A stretch of 64,000 bases of DNA from JAJDOD01 sp050299835 (GTDB taxonomy: Bacteria; Pseudomonadota; Alphaproteobacteria; Rhodobacterales; Rhodobacteraceae). The DNA lies in the NCBI GenBank assembly GCA_050299835.1, contig JBNKWP010000002.1:186001-250000 (forward strand). The letters are read 5' to 3'. The position numbers and the translations under genes were made by a program. Shown here in pieces: positions 8,315-17,289 of this stretch (within the stretch, counting starts at the first letter, position 1; every line of letters starts with the position of its first letter). The notes beneath the pieces were generated by a model, which was given only the letters and a program-made list of their open reading frames with translations, was not told the origin of the DNA and did no database searches.

Positions 8315-9472
8315 TTACCCCAGAACGCTCAAAACGGACCGCGCCGCCCGCAATCCCGGTGCCTCACCATCCTTGCCGAGCTTCATCATCGTGGAATTCA
8401 TCGCGGCCAGCTGCTTCAGCCGCGCAGGCTTGTCGTCCACCAACTTCAGCAATGCCGCCGCAATGTCCGGCGCCTTGCAGGCAGGCCCAAGGAACTCGGG
8501 CACGAGATTCTCGCCCACGATCAGATTCACCAGCGTCACCGTGTCGATCCGCGCCATCCGGCTCATGATCTGCCAGGACAGCCAGCTCATGTCATAGGCA
8601 ATGACCATCGGCGTGGCATTGGCGGCAAGTTCCAGCGACACCGTGCCGGATGCCGCCAAAGCGATATCGGCAGCGGCAAAGGCGGCCCGCTTTTTCTCAT
8701 CGGCGCGGGCATCATCGCGGGGGTCAATGACGATGGGCGTTCCCGGCCAGCGCCGCACGGCTTCCTGAACAATGGACGCAACGGGACGCGCGGCGGGAAG
8801 AACCACCCGAGCCTCCGGCTTCTCCGCCAGGACCCGGCGCAACGTCTCTCCGAAAACCGGCAGAAGCCGCGCCACCTCACTCTTCCGCGACCCCGGCAAG
8901 ACAAGGATCAATGGCGCTTCGCCGATCTCGTGTTCCGCGCGAAACGCCTCCACCTCCGGTCGCCGCGCAATCGGTTCGGCCACCACCGGGTGTCCGACGA
9001 AATCGCAGGTCATGCCGGCCTCTTCCATATAGGGCGGCTCGAAGGGCAGAAGCGCCAGCACATGATCGATAGACCGCGCCATCTTCACTGCCCGCCCCGG
9101 ACGCCACGCCCAAACCGAAGGCGCGACATAGTGAATGGTCTTCACCTCGCTTCCGGCCTTCACCAGCTTTGCCAGCCTGAGCGAGAAATCGGGACTGTCG
9201 ATTGTCAACAGAGCGTCCGGCTGCCAGTCGAGGCAGGCCATCGCAGCCTGTTGCAGCCGACGTCGAAGGGCCGGGTATTTTGGCAGAACTTCAGCGATCC
9301 CCATCACCGAAAGCTCGTCCATCGGGAACAGACTCTCCATCCCCTGAGCCTGCATCAGCGGCCCGGCCACCCCGCGAAACTCGACATCCGGGCGCAGTTC
9401 CTTCAATCCGGCCATCAGTGCCGCGCCCAGCCGGTCGCCGGACGGCTCGCCCGCAAGCAGGAAGAGCTTCAT
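8315..9472 (-). CDS. lpxB: Lipid-A-disaccharide synthase LpxB
   Basis: LpxB condenses UDP-2,3-diacylglucosamine with lipid X to make the lipid A disaccharide at the inner face of the membrane. The glycosyltransferase (GT19 type) shows the N-terminal LLAGEPSGDRLGAAL, HYVAPSVWAWRPGR, and LPGSRKSEV motifs in the expected order. The ATG at 9472 overlaps the lpxI stop (ATGA) and gives 385 aa; a GTG two codons upstream is possible. It is the last gene of the minus-strand lipid A block. Confidence 0.96.
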   Translation of the reverse strand: MKLFLLAGEPSGDRLGAALMAGLKELRPDVEFRGVAGPLMQAQGMESLFPMDELSVMGIAEVLPKYPALRRRLQQAAMACLDWQPDALLTIDSPDFSLRLAKLVKAGSEVKTIHYVAPSVWAWRPGRAVKMARSIDHVLALLPFEPPYMEEAGMTCDFVGHPVVAEPIARRPEVEAFRAEHEIGEAPLILVLPGSRKSEVARLLPVFGETLRRVLAEKPEARVVLPAARPVASIVQEAVRRWPGTPIVIDPRDDARADEKKRAAFAAADIALAASGTVSLELAANATPMVIAYDMSWLSWQIMSRMARIDTVTLVNLIVGENLVPEFLGPACKAPDIAAALLKLVDDKPARLKQLAAMNSTMMKLGKDGEAPGLRAARSVLSVLG

Positions 9473-10266
9473 GGACACTCCACCTTCTCAACCCAGAGGA
9501 ACAGCCCCGACGCATTCGCCGCCGCCACCGTGGCTTCCAGATCGAGAACCATCACCCCGCCCGCCTCGATGACGATCCCGTCAAGCTTTGCCGCATGTGC
9601 AAGGGCCACGGTCTCAGGCCCGATGGTCGGCAGATCGATCCGCCGATCCTGCCCCGGCTTCGGCGCTTTGTAGAGCAGCCCGCCCCCATTGTCGGGCCGC
9701 GCGGCAAGGCTCTTCAGCATCCAATCCGTGCCAAAACTGGCCTCCAGCGCCAGACATTGTCCTCGCGCCACGACGCAGGCCTGGCCGATATCGGCATCGG
9801 CCAGCGCCTTGATGAACTGCCGCGCCCGGATGGTCTCTTCGCCCACGTCGCGGGATACCTGGCGTTCAGTCAGACAGCCCGAGGGTGGCAACAAGCCGGG
9901 CTCAATTTCATGCGCGGCGCGGATGGCAATACCGGCCTCCTCGAAAAACGACAGCACCACCCGCAAGGCCGCATCGTCGCCCTGCTGCAACGCCGCCATC
10001 AGGCGGGGCACCAGCGGCTGTGTCTCGGCGTCCAACCGGCCCGGGTCGAGCGGTGGTCGCCGGATTGAACCGGCGAAACACACCTCCGTCACGCCGCGCT
10101 CTTTCAGCAAGGCGATCAGCCCGCCCAGGGTTTCAATGCGGAATGTCTGGTCGACCGCAAGTCCTGCGGGCTCGAACCCCTCAAGCGCTGCCACAAGCGG
10201 CTTATCCTCAAGCGTCTCGAACAGCGTTCCTGGCAAGTCACCGGAACCGGCAATCAGGGCAAGCAT
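9469..10266 (-). CDS. lpxI: UDP-2,3-diacylglucosamine diphosphatase LpxI
   Basis: LpxI (formerly DUF1009) hydrolyses UDP-2,3-diacylglucosamine to lipid X and is used by many alphaproteobacteria in place of LpxH. The 265-residue product begins MLALIAGSGDLPG, typical of the family, and contains the C-terminal stretch GPETV and IVIEAGGVMVLD. The gene lies between lpxA and lpxB, which fits the pathway step. It overlaps lpxB by 4 nt, and 4 nt separate it from lpxA. Confidence 0.95.
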   Translation of the reverse strand: MLALIAGSGDLPGTLFETLEDKPLVAALEGFEPAGLAVDQTFRIETLGGLIALLKERGVTEVCFAGSIRRPPLDPGRLDAETQPLVPRLMAALQQGDDAALRVVLSFFEEAGIAIRAAHEIEPGLLPPSGCLTERQVSRDVGEETIRARQFIKALADADIGQACVVARGQCLALEASFGTDWMLKSLAARPDNGGGLLYKAPKPGQDRRIDLPTIGPETVALAHAAKLDGIVIEAGGVMVLDLEATVAAANASGLFLWVEKVECP

Positions 10267-10270
10267 GTCC

Positions 10271-11068
10271 TCATCGCTCCGGGGTCAGAAAATGCCGGTC
10301 GCTCGCAGCGGAAATGAATTCGACGATCTCGGCCACATACTTGCTGGAGGCTTCGTCCTTCAGACGTCTCGCCCGCTCCTGAAACGACCCTTCGCCCTGG
10401 GCGAGCATCTGGAACGCGGCCCTCAGCGCAGTGATGTCCGACCGGCTCACGCCCTTCCGTTTCAGACCGACAAGGTTCAGCCCGTCCAACTGGCCGCGCG
10501 GCGCCTGTACCAGCCCGTAGGGGATAACGTCATTGGCGACCATCGTGACCGCCCCGATAATCGCGCCCTTGCCGATCCGCACCCACTGATGAATGCCCGA
10601 GAGCCCGCCGATTATGACGTCATCCTCGATCACGCAATGCCCGGCAATCGCGCCCTGGTTCGCCACGATCACCCGGTCGCCGACGCGGGCATCATGCGCC
10701 ACATGCGCGCCCGTCATGAACAGGCAGTCGTCGCCCACCGAGGTCAGCCCGCCGCCGCCCTCGGTTCCGGTGTTCATGGTCACACCTTCGCGAATGCGGT
10801 TCCGCTTTCCGACCGTCAGCCGCGTCGCCTCGCCCCTGAACTTCAGATCCTGCGGGATCGCCCCGATAACGGCACCCGGAAAGATCACCGTGTCGTCCCC
10901 GATCTCCGTTCGGCCCTCGACCACGACGTGGGACCGCAAATGCACGCCTGCGCCAAGCGTGACTTCCGCCCCTACCAGGGAGAACGGTCCGACAATCGCG
11001 CCCGGCCCGATCGATGCGCCGTCCTCGACGAATGCGGTTGAATGGATGGAGGCGGTGGCGTCGATCAC
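10271..11068 (-). CDS. lpxA: UDP-N-acetylglucosamine O-acyltransferase LpxA
   Basis: LpxA performs the first committed step of lipid A synthesis, moving a 3-hydroxyacyl chain from acyl carrier protein to UDP-GlcNAc. Hexapeptide repeats of the left-handed beta helix run from IHSTAF onward (GASIGPGAIVGPF, GAGVHLRSHVVV), with the catalytic histidine region near GAHVAHDARVG. I chose the GTG at 11068 because it overlaps the fabZ stop as GTGA and gives 265 aa, close to the usual 262. An ATG at 11101 would add 11 residues inside fabZ. Confidence 0.94.
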   Translation of the reverse strand: MIDATASIHSTAFVEDGASIGPGAIVGPFSLVGAEVTLGAGVHLRSHVVVEGRTEIGDDTVIFPGAVIGAIPQDLKFRGEATRLTVGKRNRIREGVTMNTGTEGGGGLTSVGDDCLFMTGAHVAHDARVGDRVIVANQGAIAGHCVIEDDVIIGGLSGIHQWVRIGKGAIIGAVTMVANDVIPYGLVQAPRGQLDGLNLVGLKRKGVSRSDITALRAAFQMLAQGEGSFQERARRLKDEASSKYVAEIVEFISAASDRHFLTPER

Positions 11069-11520
11069 TTCGGCAGGTCCATCATCGCGGTAAACTCGCA
11101 TTCACAGGCGATTTCGCCGTCCACCGTGGCAACGCCACGAAACTTCCAGACCTTGCCGCCGCCCCTCAGCTTGGTGACCTCCATTCGAAGCTGGTCGCCG
11201 GGGACCACCTTGCGACGGAACTTCACACCATCCATCGCCATGAAATAGATGCCGATGTTCTTATCCGCCAGATCAAGCCCGACGCCCGCGATCACCGCCG
11301 AGGTCTGCGCCATCGCCTCGACCTGATAGACACCCGGAAAGACCGGCATCCCCGGGAAATGTCCGGTGAACTGCGGTTCGTTCATGGTGACGTTCTTGAT
11401 CCCGATCCCTCGTTCGGTGCCATCGATGTCGATCACCTTGTCGACAAGCAGAAAAGGATAACGGTGCGGAAGAATGCGCTGGATCAGATCGATATCGGCG
11501 CTTTTCAGCGTCTCGCTCAT
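11065..11520 (-). CDS. fabZ: (3R)-hydroxyacyl-ACP dehydratase FabZ
   Basis: FabZ dehydrates 3-hydroxyacyl-ACP in type II fatty acid synthesis and competes with LpxA for that substrate. The hot-dog fold motifs are clear: LPHRYPFLLVDKV, catalytic histidine in FTGHFPGMPVFPG, and the glutamate in YQVEAMAQ. The ATG at 11520 is preceded by GAGGTGAGCACC, a good ribosome site. A GTG three codons earlier overlaps that site and is less likely. The gene is followed by lpxA with a 4-nt overlap. Confidence 0.96.
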   Translation of the reverse strand: MSETLKSADIDLIQRILPHRYPFLLVDKVIDIDGTERGIGIKNVTMNEPQFTGHFPGMPVFPGVYQVEAMAQTSAVIAGVGLDLADKNIGIYFMAMDGVKFRRKVVPGDQLRMEVTKLRGGGKVWKFRGVATVDGEIACECEFTAMMDLPK

Positions 11521-11618
11521 GGTGCTCACCTCTTTTGGAAAGGCGTATCAAGCGGGGGGACATCCGGCAAGAGACGGTCGCTCGCGGAATGTTTCATCTC
11601 CGACACCGGCCAGCAGGA

Positions 11619-12155
11619 TCACTCCTGCTCGGCCCCCATTTCATTCACGCGTTCAATCGCTTGATCGGTGATGTCGATCCGGTCCGCTGAAAGAAAGACG
11701 TCGCGCCTGTCGACGACCACTAGGGCACCCTTCTCCCGCACGATTTCCGATAGGAGAGTGGCAATTTCATTGAAGAATCTCGCCCGCTCCTCGTCGCGTT
11801 GCCGGTTGAGCAGCCGCGCCTTTTCATCCTGCTCGATCCTGATCTTCTGGACCCGTTCATCGAACGCGTCCGCCAGCGCGCGAAACTCATCGGTCGGCAA
11901 CGTCGCCCGAAGCGCTGTCAGGTCACTTTCTTCGGCGATCAGCCGGTTCTCGATTTGCTCATTCTCGGCGGCAAGATCCTTTGCCAGCTTTTCAAGCCTG
12001 GCCAGCGCCTCACCGCCCAGACGGGTCTCGGCAAACAGGCGATCCTGATCGATTGTCAGGATCGGAACCTGCTCCTGCGCAATCGCCGGAGCAGTGCCAA
12101 GCAGAACTGTCAGAGCAAATGCCCGAATCCTAGAACTGCGTCGAGATCGTAACAT
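11619..12155 (-). CDS. skp: OmpH/Skp family periplasmic chaperone
   Basis: Skp-type proteins hold unfolded outer-membrane proteins in the periplasm for delivery to BamA. The 178-residue product starts with a signal peptide (RAFALTVLLGTAPAIAQ, cleavage after AQ-EQ or nearby), then VPILTIDQDRLF, the family opening, and a long charged coiled coil (roughly residues 50-130) followed by a short beta C-terminus. Its start lies 26 nt inside the bamA 3-prime end, so the two are probably coupled. Confidence 0.88.
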   Translation of the reverse strand: MLRSRRSSRIRAFALTVLLGTAPAIAQEQVPILTIDQDRLFAETRLGGEALARLEKLAKDLAAENEQIENRLIAEESDLTALRATLPTDEFRALADAFDERVQKIRIEQDEKARLLNRQRDEERARFFNEIATLLSEIVREKGALVVVDRRDVFLSADRIDITDQAIERVNEMGAEQE

Positions 12156-14418
12156 CGAAGGTGTTCTCCTCGTCGAGCGGATTCGACTGGAGCGGCTTGG
12201 CGAAATTCAACCGCAGCGGCCCGATTGGTGTCGTCCAGAAAATCGACACGCCAATCGCGGTACGGATTTCGAAACCATCATCAACCGGAGACGCGCCCGC
12301 AGTGTTGTCGAGCCCCCAGAGTGACGCCGCATCGAAAAACACGCCGCCTGAAATTCCGTATTCCTCCGGCAACCCGAGCGGGAAGTCGGCTTCCAGCCTA
12401 AGCGATGCATAGCTGTTGCCACCCAGAACATCGGAAATGACGGCACCTGTATCGCGCGGACCGACACCACGCGACGCAAAGCCACGCAGTTGCCGGGAAG
12501 ACAGGAAGAAGCGATCCGTCACCCTTGTGGTTCCTCCGCCAAGCACATGAATATTCCCGCCTTCGAGAATGGCCCGAAGCGTGACCTCTTCATTCAGGAT
12601 ATCGCGTTGCAGCGTAGCGCTGGCTACTGTCCGGACGAACTCGGTGTCGCCGCCCAGACCCGCCAGTTCCTGGCTGAACCGCAGACGTATGCCGCGGTTC
12701 GGATTAAGGCCACCGCGAATCCGGTCGAGCGTATACCTGTAGCCTATGGCGCTCTTGGCCTGAGAGCCCGCCTCGGCAGCGAGGATCGGCGACGCGTCGG
12801 CCGAAACATTCAGAATTTCCTCTTGCGCATACTCGTAGAAGACCGCCAGTCGGGCATTCTCTGTCAGCGGGAACGAAAGAAGCGGACTGAACTTCAGGAC
12901 CTCCGTCTCGTACGCCGCATTGTCGTAGTCGGTAGTCTCATAGGAGACATCGAGACCGAAGGTCAGATCCCGACCAAGGAATGCCGGTTCGCGGAAAGAG
13001 AAGATACCACGGCGGTCTTCCCCGCCAGAAACGATATCGACGGACAGGGCCTGTCCGCGTCCCAGGAAATTCCTTTCGGAAAACCCGATAGCAAGCGCGA
13101 AACCGGAATCGTCGCTGAATGACCCGCCAAAGCTGAGATTGCCCGTTGGCTGTTCCTCGACCTCCACATCGACCACGACCTGTCCCGGTGAACTTCCTTC
13201 TCGCGTACCCACATCGACATTTGAAAAGAAGCCCAGTGCCCGGATGCGTTCAGCCGCGTTCCGGATCTCGCGAGGATTGAACGGATCACCCTCTACCGTG
13301 TCGAACTGGTGGCGAACCACGCGATCTAGGGTCGTCTGGTTGCCCTGGACGTCGATCCGCTGCACGAAAACACGCGGGCCCCGAATGATGGCGAAGTTCA
13401 CATCCAGCGTCAGGTCGCGCTCATTGCGGGTCACACGCGGATCGACGCGGGCGAAATCGAAACCCTGTCGTGTCGCCAGTCGCTCAAGCCGGTTGATCTG
13501 TTCCTCGATCAGGCTCGGCGACCAGGTCTGTCCGCTGCGGATGCGCAGAGCGCGCCTGTAATCGGCCAGGTTCATATCTGCGAATTCGCTCGAAACCGAA
13601 ACCCTGCCGACCTCGAAGCGCTGGCCCTCGCGCAGGTTGAAGGTCACGAATGTGGCGTCGCGACCGCGCGAAAGCTGCGTGGTGACATCCAGCACCTGGA
13701 AATCAACATAGCCCCGCGAACGGTAGAAATCCGTCAGAAGCTGCCGGTCGAAGGCGATCCGCTCCGGCACGAAAGTGTCGCGCGAAATGATCTGGCGCAG
13801 GAATGACGCCTGTTTGGTATCGACCACGCGCCGCAACCTGCGGTCGCTGAAGGCCCGGTTGCCTGTGAAGCTGACACGCTCGTTTTCAACCACGCGGGTT
13901 TCGCTGACCTCGAAGACAACATCCACGCGATTGTCCGACCGCTGAATGATGCGCGGCGTCACCTGCGCCGAAATGCGGGCCCGCGCCGCATATTGCTCCG
14001 CGATGGCATTTGCATCGGCCTGCGCCGCCTGGGAGGAAAAGACCCGACGGGGCGAGAGCGTCAGGACCGGCAACAGTTCCTCGTCATCCAACCGCCGGTT
14101 GCCCTCGATGCTGATACGATTGACGGTCGGGCGCTCAACGACCGTTACGCGCAGACCGCCACTTATCGGCTGAACGTCAGCCGTCTCGAACAGCCCGGAC
14201 CCCATCACGCGCTGAAGCGCATCATTGATGTCGTCGAAACTCACGGCCTGTCCAGGCTCCAGGTCCATCAGGCGGATCACGCTGGCATCGGGAATGCGCT
14301 GGTTTCCCTCCACCACGACCGTGTTCACACGCGTCTGCGCAATTGCACCTGTAAGTCCAAGCGCCAGAAACAGAAAGAGGACGAGCGTCCGCCTCACCAA
14401 ATCGACTGCCCGCGCCAT
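12130..14418 (-). CDS. bamA: Outer membrane protein assembly factor BamA
   Basis: BamA is the core of the machine that folds beta-barrel proteins into the outer membrane. The product has a signal peptide (LVLFLFLALGLTGAIAQ), five POTRA domains (for example VNTVVVEGNQRIPDASVI and RVSFTGNRAFSDRRLRR), and a 16-strand barrel with the RGF-type stretch LRGFASRGVGPRD and a C-terminal phenylalanine (STQF). I chose the ATG at 14418, giving 762 aa; an upstream TTG at 14478 would place 20 residues before the signal peptide. Confidence 0.96.
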   Translation of the reverse strand: MARAVDLVRRTLVLFLFLALGLTGAIAQTRVNTVVVEGNQRIPDASVIRLMDLEPGQAVSFDDINDALQRVMGSGLFETADVQPISGGLRVTVVERPTVNRISIEGNRRLDDEELLPVLTLSPRRVFSSQAAQADANAIAEQYAARARISAQVTPRIIQRSDNRVDVVFEVSETRVVENERVSFTGNRAFSDRRLRRVVDTKQASFLRQIISRDTFVPERIAFDRQLLTDFYRSRGYVDFQVLDVTTQLSRGRDATFVTFNLREGQRFEVGRVSVSSEFADMNLADYRRALRIRSGQTWSPSLIEEQINRLERLATRQGFDFARVDPRVTRNERDLTLDVNFAIIRGPRVFVQRIDVQGNQTTLDRVVRHQFDTVEGDPFNPREIRNAAERIRALGFFSNVDVGTREGSSPGQVVVDVEVEEQPTGNLSFGGSFSDDSGFALAIGFSERNFLGRGQALSVDIVSGGEDRRGIFSFREPAFLGRDLTFGLDVSYETTDYDNAAYETEVLKFSPLLSFPLTENARLAVFYEYAQEEILNVSADASPILAAEAGSQAKSAIGYRYTLDRIRGGLNPNRGIRLRFSQELAGLGGDTEFVRTVASATLQRDILNEEVTLRAILEGGNIHVLGGGTTRVTDRFFLSSRQLRGFASRGVGPRDTGAVISDVLGGNSYASLRLEADFPLGLPEEYGISGGVFFDAASLWGLDNTAGASPVDDGFEIRTAIGVSIFWTTPIGPLRLNFAKPLQSNPLDEENTFDVTISTQF

Positions 14419-14533
14419 CTTGACCGCCCCGCTTGTAACCGTTGAAATTTGGTTACTGGGATTCTCGAGGGGTGTCAAAAGCCGACCACCCGCTACGAAT
14501 TTGCGGACGGCGTTTTCCGATGTCAGTTAATCG

Positions 14534-14659
14534 TCAGTGCGACGCGAGGTAAGCAGCCAGGTAGAGCGCACCACCAAGGGCAAGACCCACGACCACCCGG
14601 TCGATGTTCAGTTGAACCAGAAGTTCAAGCCCGCGATATCCTCTTCTCAAGACTGCCAT
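14534..14659 (-). CDS. Small membrane protein (41 aa) between rseP and bamA, no recognised family
   Basis: An ATG at 14659 opens a 41-codon frame ending in TGA at 14536-14534. The peptide has a basic N-terminus (MAVLRRGYRGLELL) and one hydrophobic helix (VVVGLALGGALYLAAYLAS), predicting a single membrane pass with the N-terminus inside. A sigma70-like promoter lies 25-55 nt upstream (14686-14713). GGA of a weak ribosome site lies about 11 nt before the ATG. It sits between the site-2 protease gene rseP and bamA on the same strand, which hints at an envelope role. That role is inference from position only. Confidence 0.5.
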   Translation of the reverse strand: MAVLRRGYRGLELLVQLNIDRVVVGLALGGALYLAAYLASH

Positions 14660-14663
14660 CGGT

Positions 14664-14713
14664 CACATTCCGCGCTGTTGGTAACACTATATTACACGTG
14701 GAATGTGTCCCAA
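14664..14713 (-). promoter_or_regulatory. Promoter with flanking inverted repeat upstream of the 41-aa ORF and bamA
   Basis: On the minus strand a -35 TTGGGA (14713-14708) and a -10 TATAGT (14691-14686) are separated by 16 bp, close to sigma70 consensus. An 8-bp inverted repeat, CACATTCC and GGAATGTG (14707-14700 and 14671-14664), places one arm between -35 and -10 and the other in the short leader. This arrangement resembles an operator for a dimeric repressor. Confidence 0.45.
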
Positions 14714-14771
14714 ATACGGCGGGCCACCGCCGTGAAGTGATGTTCGCCTGGAAGGGTGCGAGTGCGGAACC

Positions 14772-16115
14772 TCACGGACAGATCAAATCATTGCCCAAGG
14801 AAAACAACATCAGCGCCAACATCAATGTCAGCCCCCCCGCCATGAGATACTTGAGGGCGCGATCACTGGGCGGGCGCCCGGTCGCAGCTTCGAACGCGTA
14901 GAACAGCAAGTGACCGCCATCCAGCACGGGGATTGGAAAGAGGTTGATTAGTCCAACTGCCGTCGACAACAGCGCGATGAAATAAACAAAGCTGAACCAG
15001 CCCTGGCTTGCCGCCTGACCGCTGGTTTCCGCGATCCCGATGGGTCCCGACAGGTTGCAGGTCGAAATCTTCCCCGCAACCATATGGTACAGACCTGAAA
15101 GCGACGAGGTAATAATGAAACGGATCTGATCGACACCGTAGACCAGCGCCTCGCCCACCGATGGTGTGACTGCAGCCGGCTCGAATACCAGACCTCCAGA
15201 CAAGCCGATCAGCCAGCGTGTCTCGAACCCGCCATCTGCCAGGGGCAGATCCCGTCGGGCCGGCGTCATGGTGAAAGACAGCGTCTCGCCATCCCGCCAG
15301 ACGTCAAGCGTCAGGGGTCTGCCGTCAGATTCTCCGACAATATCCCGCAACTGCTCGAAATCGAAAATCTCTTCGCCATCGACGGCGGTAATCACATCCG
15401 CAACTTTCAGCCCGGCTTCCTCGGCCGCCCAGTTCGGCGTCACCGAAGCGACATAGATCGGATAGAGCCAGGGACCTGAAACCTCCATCACCTGACCGTC
15501 ACGATTAACCGTGTAGGACATCACCGGTGCAGGCGTCAGATTCTCGCGAGCGAAGCCCGAAAACTCTTCCGTCGGCGGTACGGCCTGCCCATCAACCTCC
15601 AGGATCACGTCGCCCGATTGAAGACCGCCTTCGATGGTGTTTGGCAATGTCCGCAACTCGTCCACCGTGATCGGATCGGCAGCCACGCCGCGATACATCA
15701 GCAGCGCCGCGAAGATCAGGAAAGACATGATGAAGTTGAACACCGGCCCCGCCGCCACGGTCAGCGTCCGGGCCCAAAGCGGTGCGCCATGCATCGAATG
15801 CCGCCGCTCCTCCGCACTCAGCCCGTCCATCACGGCCTCGTCCTTGTCCGACGCCGCACCGGCATCGCCCAGGAACTTCACATATCCGCCAAAGGGGAGC
15901 GCGGCGATCTGCCAACGGGTGCCGTGCCTGTCGACCTTGCTGGCCAGAACCGGCCCGAACCCTATGGAAAAGACCTCGGCCTTGATCCCCGACCAGCGCC
16001 CGACAATGTAATGCCCGTATTCATGGATCGCGACGATCACCGAAAGCGCTGCGACAAAGGCCGCAATCGTCCAGATGATGTTGCCGAAGGTCGGTATCAG
16101 CCCTGCCAGATCCAC
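14772..16115 (-). CDS. rseP: RIP metalloprotease RseP
   Basis: RseP is the site-2 intramembrane zinc protease that cleaves anti-sigma factors and remnant signal peptides. The 447-residue protein has the active-site motif HEYGHYIVGRW in the first helix, two PDZ domains (around SVTPNWAAEEAGLKVADVI), and the second metal motif NLFPIPVLDGGHLLFY near the C-terminus. The GTG start at 16115 follows GAGGTAGGC. It lies 7 nt after dxr and continues the isoprenoid/envelope operon. Confidence 0.96.
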   Translation of the reverse strand: MDLAGLIPTFGNIIWTIAAFVAALSVIVAIHEYGHYIVGRWSGIKAEVFSIGFGPVLASKVDRHGTRWQIAALPFGGYVKFLGDAGAASDKDEAVMDGLSAEERRHSMHGAPLWARTLTVAAGPVFNFIMSFLIFAALLMYRGVAADPITVDELRTLPNTIEGGLQSGDVILEVDGQAVPPTEEFSGFARENLTPAPVMSYTVNRDGQVMEVSGPWLYPIYVASVTPNWAAEEAGLKVADVITAVDGEEIFDFEQLRDIVGESDGRPLTLDVWRDGETLSFTMTPARRDLPLADGGFETRWLIGLSGGLVFEPAAVTPSVGEALVYGVDQIRFIITSSLSGLYHMVAGKISTCNLSGPIGIAETSGQAASQGWFSFVYFIALLSTAVGLINLFPIPVLDGGHLLFYAFEAATGRPPSDRALKYLMAGGLTLMLALMLFSLGNDLICP

Positions 16116-16122
16116 GCCTACC

Positions 16123-17289
16123 TCATATCCTGTTTATCGCCTCGGACGCTCTTAAACGCGCCAGATGATCTGCCTCACGCACCGAATCAAGGGTAATCGC
16201 GGCATTTGCAAGGCTTTCACCCGACATAATTTCGATCACGTCGGCGACAACCTCTGCCATTGCGGTGAACCTGATGCGCCCGGCGATGAAGGCATCAAGG
16301 GCCGTTTCCTTCGCCGCGTTGAACGCCGCTCCGGTCAATCCGCCCGTCTCCATGACCTCCCGCGCAAGGCCCAGAGCCGGATAACGCGCAGGCTCCGGCT
16401 CCCGGAAGGTGAACTGCCCGATCTTCGCCAGATCGAGCCGTTCGACCGGCAGCGCCTTGCGCTGAGGATGGTTCAACGCATAGCCGATGGCATGGCGCAT
16501 ATCCGGCGGCCCGACATGGGCGATCAGCCCGCCGTCGTTGTGGCCCACAAGCGCGTGGATCAGGCTTTCGGGATGAATAATCGTCTCAATCCGGTCCGAC
16601 GAAATTCCGAAATATTCTTTTGTTTCAATCAGCTCTAACGCCTTGTTGAACATGGACGCACTGTCGATGGTGATCCGCTGTCCCATGTCCCAATTTGGAT
16701 GAGAGGACGCCTCCGCGCAGGTTGCCGAAGCCAGCTTCTCCAGCGGCCAGTCGCGGAACGCGCCCCCCGAGGCGGTGATGATGACCCGCTCGACCGAGGC
16801 CAGATCCTCCCCCTTCAGCGCCTGGAAAACGGCGGAATGTTCGCTGTCCACCGGCAGCACCTCGGCCCCATGCGCGCGCGCCGTCTCCATCAGCAAAGGC
16901 CCCGCCGTGACAAGGCTCTCCTTGTTGGCCAGCGCCAGCGTTGTCCCCTGCTCCAAAGCCTTCAAACCGGGTGCCAGCCCCGCTGCGCCAACAATCGCCG
17001 ACATGATCCAGTCCGCGGGCCGCTCCGCCGCCTCGACCAGAGCCGTCTCACCCGCCGCCGCCTCGATCCCGCTATCTGCAAGCGCCTCCCGCAAACCATC
17101 CAGGCATTCCGGGAAGGCTGTGACCGCGATCTCGGCACCGAAGTCGCGCGCCGCCGCCGCCAGCGCGGCAACGTTACGCCCGCCGGTCAACGCGACAACC
17201 TGATACGCCGCACGATCGCGCCCGATCAGGTCGAGCGTGTTCTGTCCGATTGACCCCGTCGCGCCGAGAATTGTGACCCTTCGCGTCAC
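16123..17289 (-). CDS. dxr: 1-deoxy-D-xylulose 5-phosphate reductoisomerase
   Basis: Dxr converts DXP to methylerythritol phosphate using NADPH, the committed step of the non-mevalonate isoprenoid pathway. The 388-residue protein has the NADPH motif ILGATGSIGQNTLDLI at the N-terminus, ANKESLVTAG, and the metal/substrate motifs LPVDSEHSAVFQ and IHPESLIHALV. The GTG start at 17289 overlaps the cdsA stop as GTGA. Its product feeds uppS, two genes away. Confidence 0.97.
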   Translation of the reverse strand: MTRRVTILGATGSIGQNTLDLIGRDRAAYQVVALTGGRNVAALAAAARDFGAEIAVTAFPECLDGLREALADSGIEAAAGETALVEAAERPADWIMSAIVGAAGLAPGLKALEQGTTLALANKESLVTAGPLLMETARAHGAEVLPVDSEHSAVFQALKGEDLASVERVIITASGGAFRDWPLEKLASATCAEASSHPNWDMGQRITIDSASMFNKALELIETKEYFGISSDRIETIIHPESLIHALVGHNDGGLIAHVGPPDMRHAIGYALNHPQRKALPVERLDLAKIGQFTFREPEPARYPALGLAREVMETGGLTGAAFNAAKETALDAFIAGRIRFTAMAEVVADVIEIMSGESLANAAITLDSVREADHLARLRASEAINRI

